A stretch of 64,000 nt of DNA from Pukyongia sp. (GTDB lineage: Bacteria; Bacteroidota; Bacteroidia; Flavobacteriales; Flavobacteriaceae): positions 1 through 64,000 of the forward strand of contig JASBSY010000002.1 of NCBI GenBank assembly GCA_030148705.1, read 5' to 3'. The position numbers and the translations under genes are program-made. This document shows, one piece after another, positions 44,112 through 53,266 of this stretch; the stretch's first letter is position 1; each line of letters begins with the position of its first letter. The notes under the pieces were generated by a model. That model was given only the letters and a program-made list of their open reading frames with translations, ran no database searches and was not told the DNA's origin.

Positions 44112-45071
44112 ATGGTATTAGTATATACTGAATCGGAAGAAGGAAAATTAAAAAAAATCGCCCTGGAAGCGGTTTCATACGCCAAAGGCATAGCCGATGC
44201 CATGGGCGGCAGTGTTACAGCTGTAGCTGTCAACACAAGTGACACCAGTGAATTGGGTAAATACGGTGCATCCAAAGTCCTGCAAGTGTCAAATTCGGAA
44301 CTCGATACGTTTAAGGCGGAAACATTTGCAGATATAATATCACAGGCGGCAAAGGCGGAAGGCGCCAAAGTCGTAGTGCTCTCCTCAAGCGCAAACAGTA
44401 AGTTTATTGCACCCCTGGTAGCCGTGAACCTCGAAGCCGGTTATGTCCCCAATGTGGTGGAACTTCCCCAAAGTACCGACCCGTTTAAATTAAAACATAC
44501 AGTCTTTACCAACAAGGCTTTTGCAATCACCCAGGTCAATACCGAGGTAAAGGTGATTGGGCTTGGGAAGAACTCCTACGGGCTTAAGGAAAACGAAACT
44601 CCGCTCACCACCGAAACTTTCTCCCCCAATATTTCAGGTTCGGGAGCCGAAGTGGTTTCTATCGATAAAGCCACAGACACCGTTACTATTGCAGATGCCG
44701 AAATCGTTGTTTCCGGAGGAAGAGGTTTAAAAGGCCCTGAGAATTGGGGTATGATAGAAGAGCTTGCATCGGTGCTTGGCGCTGCCACAGCCTGTTCAAA
44801 GCCGGTTAGCGATATGGGCTGGAGACCGCACAGCGAGCATGTTGGACAGACCGGAAAACCAGTGGCTTCCAACCTGTATATCGCCATTGGGATCTCGGGA
44901 GCAATACAACATCTGGCAGGGATAAACGCTTCAAAAGTAAAAGTGGTGATCAATAACGATCCCGAGGCGCCATTCTTTAAAGCTGCCGATTATGGAATCG
45001 TTGGAGATGCCTTCGAAGTAGTCCCGCAACTCACGGAAAAATTAAAAGCGTTTAAAGCACAAAACGCATAA
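44112..45071 (+). CDS. etfA: Electron transfer flavoprotein alpha subunit
   Basis: A 319-residue FAD-binding subunit. The C-terminal FAD domain is plain: VVSGGRGLKGPENWGMIEELA, the CSKPVSDMGWRPHSEHVGQTGKPV segment in two parts, YIAIGISGAIQHLAGI and VVINNDPEAPFFKAADYGIVGD. It is the partner of EtfB in fatty-acid and amino-acid oxidation. Confidence 0.96.
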   Translation: MVLVYTESEEGKLKKIALEAVSYAKGIADAMGGSVTAVAVNTSDTSELGKYGASKVLQVSNSELDTFKAETFADIISQAAKAEGAKVVVLSSSANSKFIAPLVAVNLEAGYVPNVVELPQSTDPFKLKHTVFTNKAFAITQVNTEVKVIGLGKNSYGLKENETPLTTETFSPNISGSGAEVVSIDKATDTVTIADAEIVVSGGRGLKGPENWGMIEELASVLGAATACSKPVSDMGWRPHSEHVGQTGKPVASNLYIAIGISGAIQHLAGINASKVKVVINNDPEAPFFKAADYGIVGDAFEVVPQLTEKLKAFKAQNA

Positions 45072-45160
45072 AATTTAGTATTTTGTGCATTGAAAAACGT
45101 CGGCGGAAATAAGCAAAACGCTTGTTTAATCGGCCCTTACAATCACTAGAATTTTCATCG

Positions 45161-45784
45161 ATGAGCTTAGTACGGCTAAATATAAAAGGCATTTCTTACA
45201 GTCAGACTCAAAACGGCGCCTACGCCCTGATTTTAAGTGAGATGGATGGAGATAGGAAACTGCCCATTGTGATCGGTGCCTTCGAGGCTCAGTCTATAGC
45301 TATTGCCCTGGAAAAGGAAATTAAACCTCCGAGGCCACTCACCCACGACCTTTTTAAGAATTTTGCTGATCATTTCGATATAAAGGTAAAGCAGGTTATC
45401 ATACACAAATTAGTTGACGGGGTTTTTTATTCCAGTATTATCTGTGAAAGAGACACCATAGAAGAGATCATTGATGCACGAACAAGCGATGCGATTGCCC
45501 TGGCCTTACGATTCGACGCACCTATTTTTACCTATAAGAACATCCTTGATAAAGCAGGTATCTATTTAAAGACGCAAAAGAAAAAGGAAGATGTAGCTGA
45601 AGGCGAAGAAGCCGTGATCGAAGAACTGCTGTCCGGCAGCGATCGCGAATCTGTTTCCCCCAAGGGTGGAGAGGATTTCAGTAAATTCAGTTTGAAAGAA
45701 CTCAACGATATGCTCGACCAGGCGGTAAGCGCCGAAAATTATGAAAAGGCTGCGGCCATCAGAGATGAAATTTCCAAACGGTAA
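45161..45784 (+). CDS. Bifunctional nuclease family protein (DUF151 with UVR motif)
   Basis: A 207-residue protein from ATG 45161 (MSLVRLNIKGISYSQTQNGAYALILSE); a TTG at 45122 is rejected. Residues ~1-130 are the DUF151 domain of bifunctional nucleases (LPIVIGAFEAQSIAIALE, DARTSDAIALALRFDAPI). Residues ~170-205 are a UvrB/UvrC-type UVR motif (LKELNDMLDQAVSAENYEKAAAIRDEI). Nuclease activity is known for plant relatives, unproven in bacteria. Confidence 0.9.
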   Translation: MSLVRLNIKGISYSQTQNGAYALILSEMDGDRKLPIVIGAFEAQSIAIALEKEIKPPRPLTHDLFKNFADHFDIKVKQVIIHKLVDGVFYSSIICERDTIEEIIDARTSDAIALALRFDAPIFTYKNILDKAGIYLKTQKKKEDVAEGEEAVIEELLSGSDRESVSPKGGEDFSKFSLKELNDMLDQAVSAENYEKAAAIRDEISKR

Positions 45785-45791
45785 AACTTCT

Positions 45792-47522
45792 ATGCGATTC
45801 CTACTCCCGCTGTTCGTAGCACTTTTTTCGGTCGGAATCCATTTCGGGCAAAACATTGAACAGAACTGGCAATTTGCCGGGATAGAAGATACCGTAGGCA
45901 ACTCGCTCATTGCCATAAACCCCGAAAGCGACTACCTTAAGTTGACGGAAGGACAATTCGTGTACGAACTGGCGGCTAAAGACAGTTTGAAAGCTTCGGG
46001 TGATTATATCTATCAAAACCAGCTGTTGGTATTCTTTTATTCTCAGCCTACCGATACCATCAGAAGATACCGGGTTACTACGCTCACCGACAGCACATTG
46101 GTTTTTTCTGAGAATAATACCAATTATAAATTCACCAGGCTTACTCAGACCGAGCAAACAACGGTGACTTCAGAAGCCGGGGGTAAAAATAACGTAGCCC
46201 TAAACCCCGATCTCAGTGTGGGAATAAGCATGAATAGTATCGCCCGTGGAATACTGGGGATGTTATTCTTATTACTGGTTTGTTTTTTACTGAGCAGCAA
46301 CCGGCGCATGATAAACTGGAGGCTTGTGTTGACAGGGCTCGGGCTGCAGCTTTTATTTGCAATAATGGTATTAAAGGTGCCTTTTGTGGCAACTATTTTC
46401 GACTGGATCTCGGATAAGGTTGTTACCTTCCTTAATTTTTCTGAAAAGGGAGCCGAATTTCTCTTCGGCGGACTGGTGACGGACATGAATACCTTCGGTT
46501 ATATTTTCGCCTTTAAGGTACTGCCAACAATCGTGTTTTTCTCGGCCTTTACCTCCCTGCTCTATTATCTGGGTATCCTTCAAAAATTTGTAAAAGGTTT
46601 CGCCTGGATTATGAGTAAAACCATGAAACTCTCCGGAGCGGAGAGTCTGGCGGCAGCTGCGAATATTTTTATAGGGCAGACGGAAGCACCGCTTGTGGTA
46701 AAGCCTTATCTGGACCGAATGACAAAGTCTGAAATGCTTTGCCTGATGGTTGGAGGAATGGCCACCATTGCCGGGGGTGTTTTAGCAGCTTTTATCGCCT
46801 TTCTGGGAGGCGACAGTGATGCCGAAAAGATCATATTCGCAAAACACCTGTTAACCGCTTCAATCATGTCGGCTCCTGCAGCGATCATCATCGCCAAGAT
46901 GTTATATCCCGAAACCGAAGAAGTGGACAGGAAGCTCGATATTTCGAAAGAAAAGATTGGTAGTAATATCCTTGATGCAATCTCCAGGGGTACTACTGAA
47001 GGACTTAAACTGGCCGTCAATGTTGGGGCTATGCTTCTCGTTTTCACTGCAGTCATTGCAGTGTTCAACTGGATTACGGTAGACTGGATAGGAGGTCCTA
47101 CAGGCTTGAACGACAGGATCGCAACTGCTACTAACGGAAACTACACCGGCTTCTCCATGCAGTACATACTGGGGAATGTCTTTGCGCCCGTGGCCTGGAT
47201 CATCGGGGTGCCGGCTGAAGACATCACCGTGGTGGGGCAGTTACTGGGAGAAAAGACCATACTGAATGAGTTCTTTGCCTACGCATCCCTGAGCGAACTG
47301 AAACAGGCCGGGGCAATCACGAACTATCGGTCGATCGTTATTGCAACCTATGCCCTTTGCGGCTTTGCCAATTTCGCCTCCATCGGAATTCAGATAGGAG
47401 GTATCGGCGTACTGGCACCCACTCAACGCACAACGCTTGCACGCTTCGGCATCAAGGCCCTTATAGGGGGAACTGTAGCCGCCTTGCTTACTGCAACCAT
47501 TGCCGGAATGCTCATCGGATAA
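45792..47522 (+). CDS. NupC-type nucleoside transporter with an extra exported N-domain
   Basis: A 576-residue protein from ATG 45792 (signal peptide MRFLLPLFVALFSVG). Residues ~20-130 form a beta-rich domain (WQFAGIEDTVGN, YLKLTEGQFVYELAAKDSLKASGDYIY) that looks lipocalin-like and would sit in the periplasm. From ~150 on is the concentrative nucleoside transporter (LAAAANIFIGQTEAPLVVKPYL; FAYASLSELKQAG; ALCGFANFASIGIQIGGIG). E. coli NupC is about 400 residues, so the N-domain is an addition. It takes up nucleosides with H+ or Na+. It lies 7 nt after the nuclease gene and before thyA. Confidence 0.92.
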   Translation: MRFLLPLFVALFSVGIHFGQNIEQNWQFAGIEDTVGNSLIAINPESDYLKLTEGQFVYELAAKDSLKASGDYIYQNQLLVFFYSQPTDTIRRYRVTTLTDSTLVFSENNTNYKFTRLTQTEQTTVTSEAGGKNNVALNPDLSVGISMNSIARGILGMLFLLLVCFLLSSNRRMINWRLVLTGLGLQLLFAIMVLKVPFVATIFDWISDKVVTFLNFSEKGAEFLFGGLVTDMNTFGYIFAFKVLPTIVFFSAFTSLLYYLGILQKFVKGFAWIMSKTMKLSGAESLAAAANIFIGQTEAPLVVKPYLDRMTKSEMLCLMVGGMATIAGGVLAAFIAFLGGDSDAEKIIFAKHLLTASIMSAPAAIIIAKMLYPETEEVDRKLDISKEKIGSNILDAISRGTTEGLKLAVNVGAMLLVFTAVIAVFNWITVDWIGGPTGLNDRIATATNGNYTGFSMQYILGNVFAPVAWIIGVPAEDITVVGQLLGEKTILNEFFAYASLSELKQAGAITNYRSIVIATYALCGFANFASIGIQIGGIGVLAPTQRTTLARFGIKALIGGTVAALLTATIAGMLIG

Positions 47523-47625
47523 ATTTCTTTTGGAAAATCGTTGATAACTTATAATAAAACCCACCGTTTCCGGTTTATTAAAAAGTATCGGTTTTATATT
47601 TTTAATTCCTGAAATATCAGTAAGA

Positions 47626-48450
47626 ATGAAACAATACCACGACCTCGTTAAACACATACTCGAGCATGGCGCAGAAAAAAGCGACCGTACCGGGACCGGT
47701 ACTAAAAGCGTATTTGGTTACCAGATGCGGTTCGACCTTGCCGAAGGGTTTCCAATGGTTACCACCAAGAAGCTTCACCTTAAGTCCATTATATATGAAT
47801 TGCTTTGGTTCCTGAAAGGCGATACCAACATCGAGTACCTTAAAGAAAACGGTGTGCGGATATGGAATGAATGGGCCGATGAAAATGGAGACCTCGGACC
47901 GGTTTACGGGCATCAGTGGCGCAACTGGAACAGTGAAGAGATCGATCAGATTTCTGAAATCGTCCAAACATTAAAAACAAATCCCGATAGCAGGCGCATG
48001 TTGGTTTCTGCCTGGAACCCTTCCGTATTGCCGGACACATCCAAACCATTTTCCGAAAATGTCGCCAATGGAAAAGCAGCCTTACCCCCCTGTCATGCGT
48101 TCTTCCAATTTTACGTAGCCAACGGAAAATTATCCTGTCAGCTTTACCAACGAAGTGCGGATGTATTTCTCGGGGTGCCGTTCAACATAGCTTCCTATGC
48201 ACTATTCACGATGATGATGGCCCAGGTATGCGGGTATGAACCGGGAGATTTTGTTCATACTTTTGGGGACGCCCATATTTACAGCAATCACATGGAACAA
48301 CTTGAACTTCAGTTGTCGCGAAGCCCACGCCCTTTGCCAAAAATGTTGATTAATCCAAATGTAACAGATATATTTGGCTTCAAATTTGATGATTTTAAAC
48401 TTTTAAATTACGATCCGCATCCGCACATCAAGGGTGCCGTCGCTATATAA
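47626..48450 (+). CDS. thyA: Thymidylate synthase
   Basis: A 274-residue ThyA that methylates dUMP to dTMP using methylene-tetrahydrofolate. It has the folate and dUMP pockets [19 protein letters not shown], the catalytic Cys in [32 protein letters not shown] and HIYSNH. folA lies 4 kb downstream on the same strand and would regenerate the folate. Confidence 0.97.
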   Translation: MKQYHDLVKHILEHGAEKSDRTGTGTKSVFGYQMRFDLAEGFPMVTTKKLHLKSIIYELLWFLKGDTNIEYLKENGVRIWNEWADENGDLGPVYGHQWRNWNSEEIDQISEIVQTLKTNPDSRRMLVSAWNPSVLPDTSKPFSENVANGKAALPPCHAFFQFYVANGKLSCQLYQRSADVFLGVPFNIASYALFTMMMAQVCGYEPGDFVHTFGDAHIYSNHMEQLELQLSRSPRPLPKMLINPNVTDIFGFKFDDFKLLNYDPHPHIKGAVAI

Positions 48451-48462
48451 TAAACTTTATTT

Positions 48463-48897
48463 ATGAAAAATGCCCTTTTGCTTATTTGCCTGGTGATTAC
48501 TACTTCAGCCTTTTCTCAAGAAGAATGGGGGGATGTTCAGAAAAACGTGGTTACCTTAAAAGAGATCGCCCCGGTTTGGCCGGGATGTGAACAAGGCAGT
48601 GCCTCTCAAAGAGACAATTGTTTCAACCAGAAGTTAGCAACTCATGTCGCTAAGAATTTTAAGTACCCTGCGGACGAATATAAGAAAAACGTACAGGGCC
48701 GCGTGGTGGTGGAGTTTATAATTAATGAAAAAGGCCTGATCGAAATACAGAATGTAAGCGGTGGCAGTCCTGGTCTTCAGGCAGAAGCCAAGCGAAATAT
48801 CTCACTCATTCCGCAGATGGCCAAGCCGGGAATGATGGGGGGAAAACCCCGGGCAATCAAATACACTGTGCCTATAACTTTTAAAACCGGTAAATAG
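48463..48897 (+). CDS. Exported protein with TonB C-terminal-like domain
   Basis: A 144-residue secreted protein (signal peptide MKNALLLICLVITTSAFSQ). Residues ~65-140 form a TonB_C-type domain (YPADEYKKNVQGRVVVEFIINEKGLIEIQNV...), preceded by a pair of cysteines (PGCEQGSASQRDNC). It has no membrane anchor and no Pro-rich linker, so it is not a standard TonB. It starts 12 nt after thyA. Confidence 0.85.
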   Translation: MKNALLLICLVITTSAFSQEEWGDVQKNVVTLKEIAPVWPGCEQGSASQRDNCFNQKLATHVAKNFKYPADEYKKNVQGRVVVEFIINEKGLIEIQNVSGGSPGLQAEAKRNISLIPQMAKPGMMGGKPRAIKYTVPITFKTGK

Positions 48898-49007
48898 ACA
48901 GCGAGTTAAATACACAACCTGTTATTAGACAGACAGCACAGTATCTTAGGCCGTTAAACCAATCTCAGGTTTAACAAAGCTTAAACAATTTCCGAAAAAA
49001 GAATGGT

Positions 49008-49046
49008 TATCTTTAAGGGTCGGCTTACAAATCCGACTCTTTTTTT
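49008..49046 (+). promoter_or_regulatory. -7-like box and terminator-shaped hairpin directly before egtB
   Basis: AGGGTCGG (49016-49023) pairs with CCGACTCT (49033-49040) and is followed by six T residues that run into the egtB ATG at 49047. TATCTTTA (49008-49015, 7 of 8 to TAnnTTTG) abuts the hairpin. It can be a terminator for the upstream genes, or a 5' leader hairpin of egtB. Confidence 0.55.
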
Positions 49047-50210
49047 ATGACAGATACTACCACCCTGATCTCGTTTTTCACTGAAACCAGAGAATTTACC
49101 GAACGATTATGTAAGCCTTTGGAAATAGAAGATTACGTAGTGCAGCCAATCGTGGATGTTTCTCCTCCCAAGTGGCATCTCGGTCATACTACATGGTTTT
49201 TTGAAGAATTTATTCTGAAGAAATACAAGCCGGATTACCGGGTGTTCCACGAAGACTTTGCCTTTGTTTTCAATAGTTATTACGAGTCGGTTGGAAAACG
49301 TGTTATAAGAAATGACCGCGGTAATCTCTCCAGGCCGGGCGTAGCTAAGGTGTATGACTATCGCCACTATGTAACCAGCGAGCTAAAGGAATACCTCCAG
49401 GATGCAGAAAGCAGCCCCGAATTAGAAAGCCTGCTGGAAATTGGTATTCATCACGAGAAACAACACCAGGAACTACTCATTACAGACATCAAATACATCC
49501 TTGGCCATAATCCATTACTGCCTAAATATAACGAAAAGTTCGAGGAACACGGTCCGGAAAAGCATGAACAACACTGGATAGACATTCCTGAAGGTATATA
49601 CGAGATCGGCCATGATGCAGACTCGTTTTGTTACGACAACGAACTAGGCCGACATAAGGTTTTTCTTCACGATTTCGAAATCTCTTCCAAGCTTGTCACT
49701 AATGGGGAATTTATGGAATTTATCGAAGCCGGGGGGTACAATCAGTTCGATTTGTGGCATGCCGAGGCCTGGGACTGGTTACAACAGCAGGCTGTATCCC
49801 AGCCCATGTATTGGCATAAAATAGAAGACAAATGGTACCATTTTACACTAAACGGCTTGGTATTGGTTAATCGGGATAGTCCGCTAACACATATCTCTTA
49901 TTTTGAGGCCTTTGCTTTTGCCCAGTGGAAAGGATGCCGCTTACCTACCGAATTCGAATGGGAGGTCGCGGCCCAAGAGTTTGAATGGGGCAAAAGATGG
50001 GAATGGACCGAAAGTGCGTATCTGCCCTACCCGGGTTACCAAAAACCCGCCGGAGCCATTGGCGAATACAACGGGAAATTCATGGTAAATCAAAAGGTAT
50101 TACGCGGCAGTTCGGTTGCGACACCATCAAATCACAGTCGAAAGACCTATAGAAATTTTTTTCAAACTAATCTGCGTTGGCAATATACCGGGATCCGGTT
50201 AGCCAGGTAA
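49047..50210 (+). CDS. egtB: Ergothioneine biosynthesis protein EgtB (sulfoxide synthase)
   Basis: A 387-residue non-haem iron enzyme that joins a thiol donor to hercynine (trimethylhistidine) using O2. The N-terminal DinB-like half has iron ligands His47 (WHLGHTTW) and H136/H140 with E142 in HHEKQHQE. The C-terminal half is the sulfatase-modifying-factor (C-type lectin) fold (GCRLPTEFEWEVAA; WEWTESAY; VLRGSS; RKTYRNFF). No egtA or egtC is nearby, which fits enzymes that use cysteine directly, though this is inference. egtD follows after 18 nt. Confidence 0.95.
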   Translation: MTDTTTLISFFTETREFTERLCKPLEIEDYVVQPIVDVSPPKWHLGHTTWFFEEFILKKYKPDYRVFHEDFAFVFNSYYESVGKRVIRNDRGNLSRPGVAKVYDYRHYVTSELKEYLQDAESSPELESLLEIGIHHEKQHQELLITDIKYILGHNPLLPKYNEKFEEHGPEKHEQHWIDIPEGIYEIGHDADSFCYDNELGRHKVFLHDFEISSKLVTNGEFMEFIEAGGYNQFDLWHAEAWDWLQQQAVSQPMYWHKIEDKWYHFTLNGLVLVNRDSPLTHISYFEAFAFAQWKGCRLPTEFEWEVAAQEFEWGKRWEWTESAYLPYPGYQKPAGAIGEYNGKFMVNQKVLRGSSVATPSNHSRKTYRNFFQTNLRWQYTGIRLAR

Positions 50211-50228
50211 TCGCACCCCTATTATGCT

Positions 50229-51215
50229 ATGGAAACCACTGCTTCAAAAAAACTTGATACGGCCTTTAAAAAAGATGTATACGACGGCTTAAACGCCTGC
50301 CCGAAGTACCTGCATTCAAAATATATTTACGACAAACGAGGTGACCGGTTGTTTCAGGATATCATGGAGATGGACGAATACTATCTTACCAATTGTGAGT
50401 TCGAGATCCTCGACTCACATAAAGCGGCAATAACGGAATGCTTCGGGAACGGCCCTTCGGGTTTCGACCTGATCGAATTAGGGGCCGGGGATGGAAAAAA
50501 AACCAGGGTTCTGCTGGACCACATGGTTCAAAATAACGTCAACTTCACTTACCGACCCATTGATATTAGTGAAAATGCGGTAAACAATCTAACGGCAAAT
50601 ATTTATAAAGACCTGCCCGGACTTGCAATTCAGCCCGAGGTGGGAGAATATTTCCAGGTACTGAAACGACTTCAGAAGTATAACAAACGGAAAAAAGTAA
50701 TAATGGTCCTGGGCTCCAACATTGGGAATTTACCTCATCCCAGGGCCATAGAATTCCTCACACGATTAGCTTCCGTCCTGAACAACAAGGACCTTATCTT
50801 TATGGGCTTCGACCAAAAAAAGGATCCCAAAGTAATTCTGGATGCCTATAACGACCCTGCCGGAATTACGGCTGCATTCAACAAGAACTTGCTCCACCGC
50901 ATAAACCGGGAACTGGGCGGGGACTTCGACCTAGATAAATTTTCACATTGGGAAACCTATAATCCCGAAACCGGTACCGCCAAGAGCTTTCTGGTAGCAC
51001 AAGAAGACATGGAAGTAAACATTGAGGAACTAACCCTTTCGATAAAATTTTCGAAATGGGAGACCATCCATACTGAAATATCTCAGAAATACGACGCGAA
51101 CACAATACAATGGCTGTGTAATGAATCCGGACTCCAGATTAAAGAACAGTACACCGATAGCCGCGAATACTACAGGGATTACATCTTTTGTAAAGGCTCG
51201 TTATTTAGCTTTTAG
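50229..51215 (+). CDS. egtD: L-histidine N-alpha-methyltransferase EgtD
   Basis: A 328-residue SAM-dependent enzyme that trimethylates histidine to hercynine. It has LHSKYIYDKRGDRLFQDI and DEYYLTNCEFEIL near the N-terminus, the SAM motif LIELGAGDGKKTRVLL (~residue 80), and VLGSNIGNLPHPRAIEFL. It follows egtB and overlaps the convergent PLP enzyme by 11 nt. Confidence 0.95.
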   Translation: METTASKKLDTAFKKDVYDGLNACPKYLHSKYIYDKRGDRLFQDIMEMDEYYLTNCEFEILDSHKAAITECFGNGPSGFDLIELGAGDGKKTRVLLDHMVQNNVNFTYRPIDISENAVNNLTANIYKDLPGLAIQPEVGEYFQVLKRLQKYNKRKKVIMVLGSNIGNLPHPRAIEFLTRLASVLNNKDLIFMGFDQKKDPKVILDAYNDPAGITAAFNKNLLHRINRELGGDFDLDKFSHWETYNPETGTAKSFLVAQEDMEVNIEELTLSIKFSKWETIHTEISQKYDANTIQWLCNESGLQIKEQYTDSREYYRDYIFCKGSLFSF

Positions 51216-52287
51216 CAAGGACATGCAGTAGCTTTTCGATATCTTGCTCGGTGTTATAAATATGAAACCCAATGCGCACCCCATCGCCGCGCATGGAGCA
51301 GATTATCCCATTTTTACGAAGACGTTCAAAAAGCTGTCGGTCTCCCTTTATATTAAAGATAGTGGTGCTTTGCTCTCTCGAGACCAACTGATCATCGAGA
51401 AGATCCATACGGATGAATTCCTGCCTGGCGCAGTCGTTCAATCGGCGTACATACTTCTCAATTTCATTCATTCCAATATTCTGAAGGAAACGAAGGGCCT
51501 CTGCCAGGGAGCCGTAATTAAGTGTATCCTGGTGGCCGGGTTCCAGTCGCCCTATAAAGCTAATCGCCTCTTCGTTACCGAAAGAAGCATCCAAGGAATT
51601 ATAGCCGATGGTCCTTGGCGAAATGCGTTCGCGTGCTTCTTCCTTGGCCAGAAAGAATCCGTTCCCATATCCTCCCAGCAGCCATTTATAGGCACTGGCT
51701 CCAAGCACATCCAGGGGACTATCGCTGAAGTTAAAGTTAGTGGTTCCAAGAAATTGGGTGCCGTCCGCTATGAGCAATAGATCCGGGTTGTTGTGTTTCA
51801 AACGAGCCAAATAGTCCAAATCGATGGCAATCCCACTGATATATTGCACCAGGCTAAAAGCAAATACATCCGGATTGTTACGTTTAACTGCTTGCTCAAT
51901 GTTGTGTTCAAGGTCGGCATTCAGCGCTGCGTAGCACACTTCAAAATCCCGTTGTTCCACCGGCCAGTTTACAGAGGGATAATCGCCTTCCAGTAACAAT
52001 ATCTTTTTGCCTCCTGGGATTCCTTCGAGAATGGCGTTCATTCCAAACGAAAAATTGGGCACCATGGCCACACTGGCCGGGTCGGTTGTAAAGAAATCGG
52101 CAATTTGCTTTCGAGTTTCTTTTAAAAACTCCTTATGCCCGTCCCTAAAGAGGCTACCCCTAATAAGAAATTCGTTGTCGTGATTCTGCCTCCACTTCAC
52201 AAGTGTAGTTGAGACCAACCCGCTTGAGGGCGTATTCAGGTACGTATATTCTTTCAGAACAGGAAATTCATTTGTAAAATCTTTCAT
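51205..52287 (-). CDS. Class V aminotransferase-fold PLP enzyme, possible EgtE
   Basis: A 360-residue PLP enzyme of the cysteine desulfurase/kynureninase group. It starts LKEYTYLNTPSSGLVS, has the PLP-binding Asp in LLIADGTQFLG and the Schiff-base lysine in GASAYKWLLGGYGNGF. Family members include C-S lyases such as EgtE, the last step of ergothioneine synthesis. It converges on egtD with an 11-nt overlap, which makes EgtE a fair guess. No feature proves the substrate, so a desulfurase or other lyase remains possible. Confidence 0.82.
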   Translation of the reverse strand: MKDFTNEFPVLKEYTYLNTPSSGLVSTTLVKWRQNHDNEFLIRGSLFRDGHKEFLKETRKQIADFFTTDPASVAMVPNFSFGMNAILEGIPGGKKILLLEGDYPSVNWPVEQRDFEVCYAALNADLEHNIEQAVKRNNPDVFAFSLVQYISGIAIDLDYLARLKHNNPDLLLIADGTQFLGTTNFNFSDSPLDVLGASAYKWLLGGYGNGFFLAKEEARERISPRTIGYNSLDASFGNEEAISFIGRLEPGHQDTLNYGSLAEALRFLQNIGMNEIEKYVRRLNDCARQEFIRMDLLDDQLVSREQSTTIFNIKGDRQLFERLRKNGIICSMRGDGVRIGFHIYNTEQDIEKLLHVLAKS

Positions 52288-52347
52288 AAGGCGACGCTAA
52301 AAGCCATGAATTTTCAATATTTTTACTAAAGTCTAAAAGTACTTCTC

Positions 52348-52776
52348 ATGCATTCAAAAACCAAGAAAAGCAACCAAATAGATCAGGAACAGCGCGAGCA
52401 ATACGACTACGCTCGCAATAGAATTGTTCAGAAAAAGCGTTTAATGCGCCATTTTATAATCTTCCTGGCGGGTTCACTGCTTTTGGTAATTATTAACCCC
52501 GTGCTGGGTATTGGCGAAAACTTCTTTATTAAAAACTGGTTTGTCTGGGCCATATTATTGTGGGTTTTTCTTTTTCTTATCCATTTACTCAATGTCTTTG
52601 TAATGAACACTTTTATGGGGAAGGACTGGGAAGACAGACAACTTGAAAAACTTAAAAATGCGCAGTCGGAACGAATAGCCGAACTTCAAAAACAGGCAGA
52701 TGCAGAAATATTGGTTCCAAAGCGCGAAGTAAAAAAAAACTCGCCCCAGAATCCTTTACCTCCGGACGTAGAATGA
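52348..52776 (+). CDS. 2TM domain membrane protein
   Basis: A 142-residue protein of the 2TM family: a charged N-terminus (~35 residues), two membrane segments (HFIIFLAGSLLLVIINPVLG and NWFVWAILLWVFLFLIHLLNVF) and a charged coiled-coil-like C-terminus. The function is unknown. Its stop overlaps the folA start as ATGA, a pairing often seen in Bacteroidota. Confidence 0.87.
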   Translation: MHSKTKKSNQIDQEQREQYDYARNRIVQKKRLMRHFIIFLAGSLLLVIINPVLGIGENFFIKNWFVWAILLWVFLFLIHLLNVFVMNTFMGKDWEDRQLEKLKNAQSERIAELQKQADAEILVPKREVKKNSPQNPLPPDVE

Positions 52777-53255
52777 TAACAATGATAGCCGCAGCCGGCG
52801 AGAACAATGAATTGGGATTGAACAACGATCTGGTTTGGCATCTCCCGGATGACTTCAAAAGATTTAAGGACCTTACCTCCCATCATCACATAATTATGGG
52901 AAGGAAGACCTTGCAATCCTTCCCTAAACTCCTACCTCACAGGACACATATAGTGATTACCAGAAACAAGGATTTTTCGCAGGAGGATGTAGTGGTAACG
53001 CACTCTATGGACGAAGCTTTGCAGGTGGTTAAAGACGACGAGCAACCTTTTATCATTGGTGGAGGTGAAATTTACGAGATGGGGATGGCAGTTGCCCACC
53101 GTATAGAACTTACCAGGGTGCACGGCAGCTTTAAGGCCGATACCTTTTTTCCTGAAATCCCTCTTTCTGAATGGAAACTTGTAAAAGAGGTGTATCATCC
53201 GAAAGATCCCAGGCACGCTTATTCCTTTACTTATGAGACCTGGGACAGGATTTAA
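52773..53255 (+). CDS. folA: Dihydrofolate reductase
   Basis: A 160-residue DHFR that reduces dihydrofolate to tetrahydrofolate. It has MIAAAGENNELGLNNDLVWHLPDDFKRFK with the catalytic Asp, HHIIMGRKT (NADPH binding), IVITRN and IIGGGEIYEMG. Start ATG 52773 (MITMIAAAG) overlaps the 2TM stop; ATG 52782 is an alternative. Confidence 0.96.
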   Translation: MITMIAAAGENNELGLNNDLVWHLPDDFKRFKDLTSHHHIIMGRKTLQSFPKLLPHRTHIVITRNKDFSQEDVVVTHSMDEALQVVKDDEQPFIIGGGEIYEMGMAVAHRIELTRVHGSFKADTFFPEIPLSEWKLVKEVYHPKDPRHAYSFTYETWDRI

Positions 53256-53266
53256 GAATGCTTATC

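Noticed and set aside
49008-49046. Riboswitch upstream of egtB
   Set aside because: Only a single short hairpin is present; no conserved riboswitch core can be seen.
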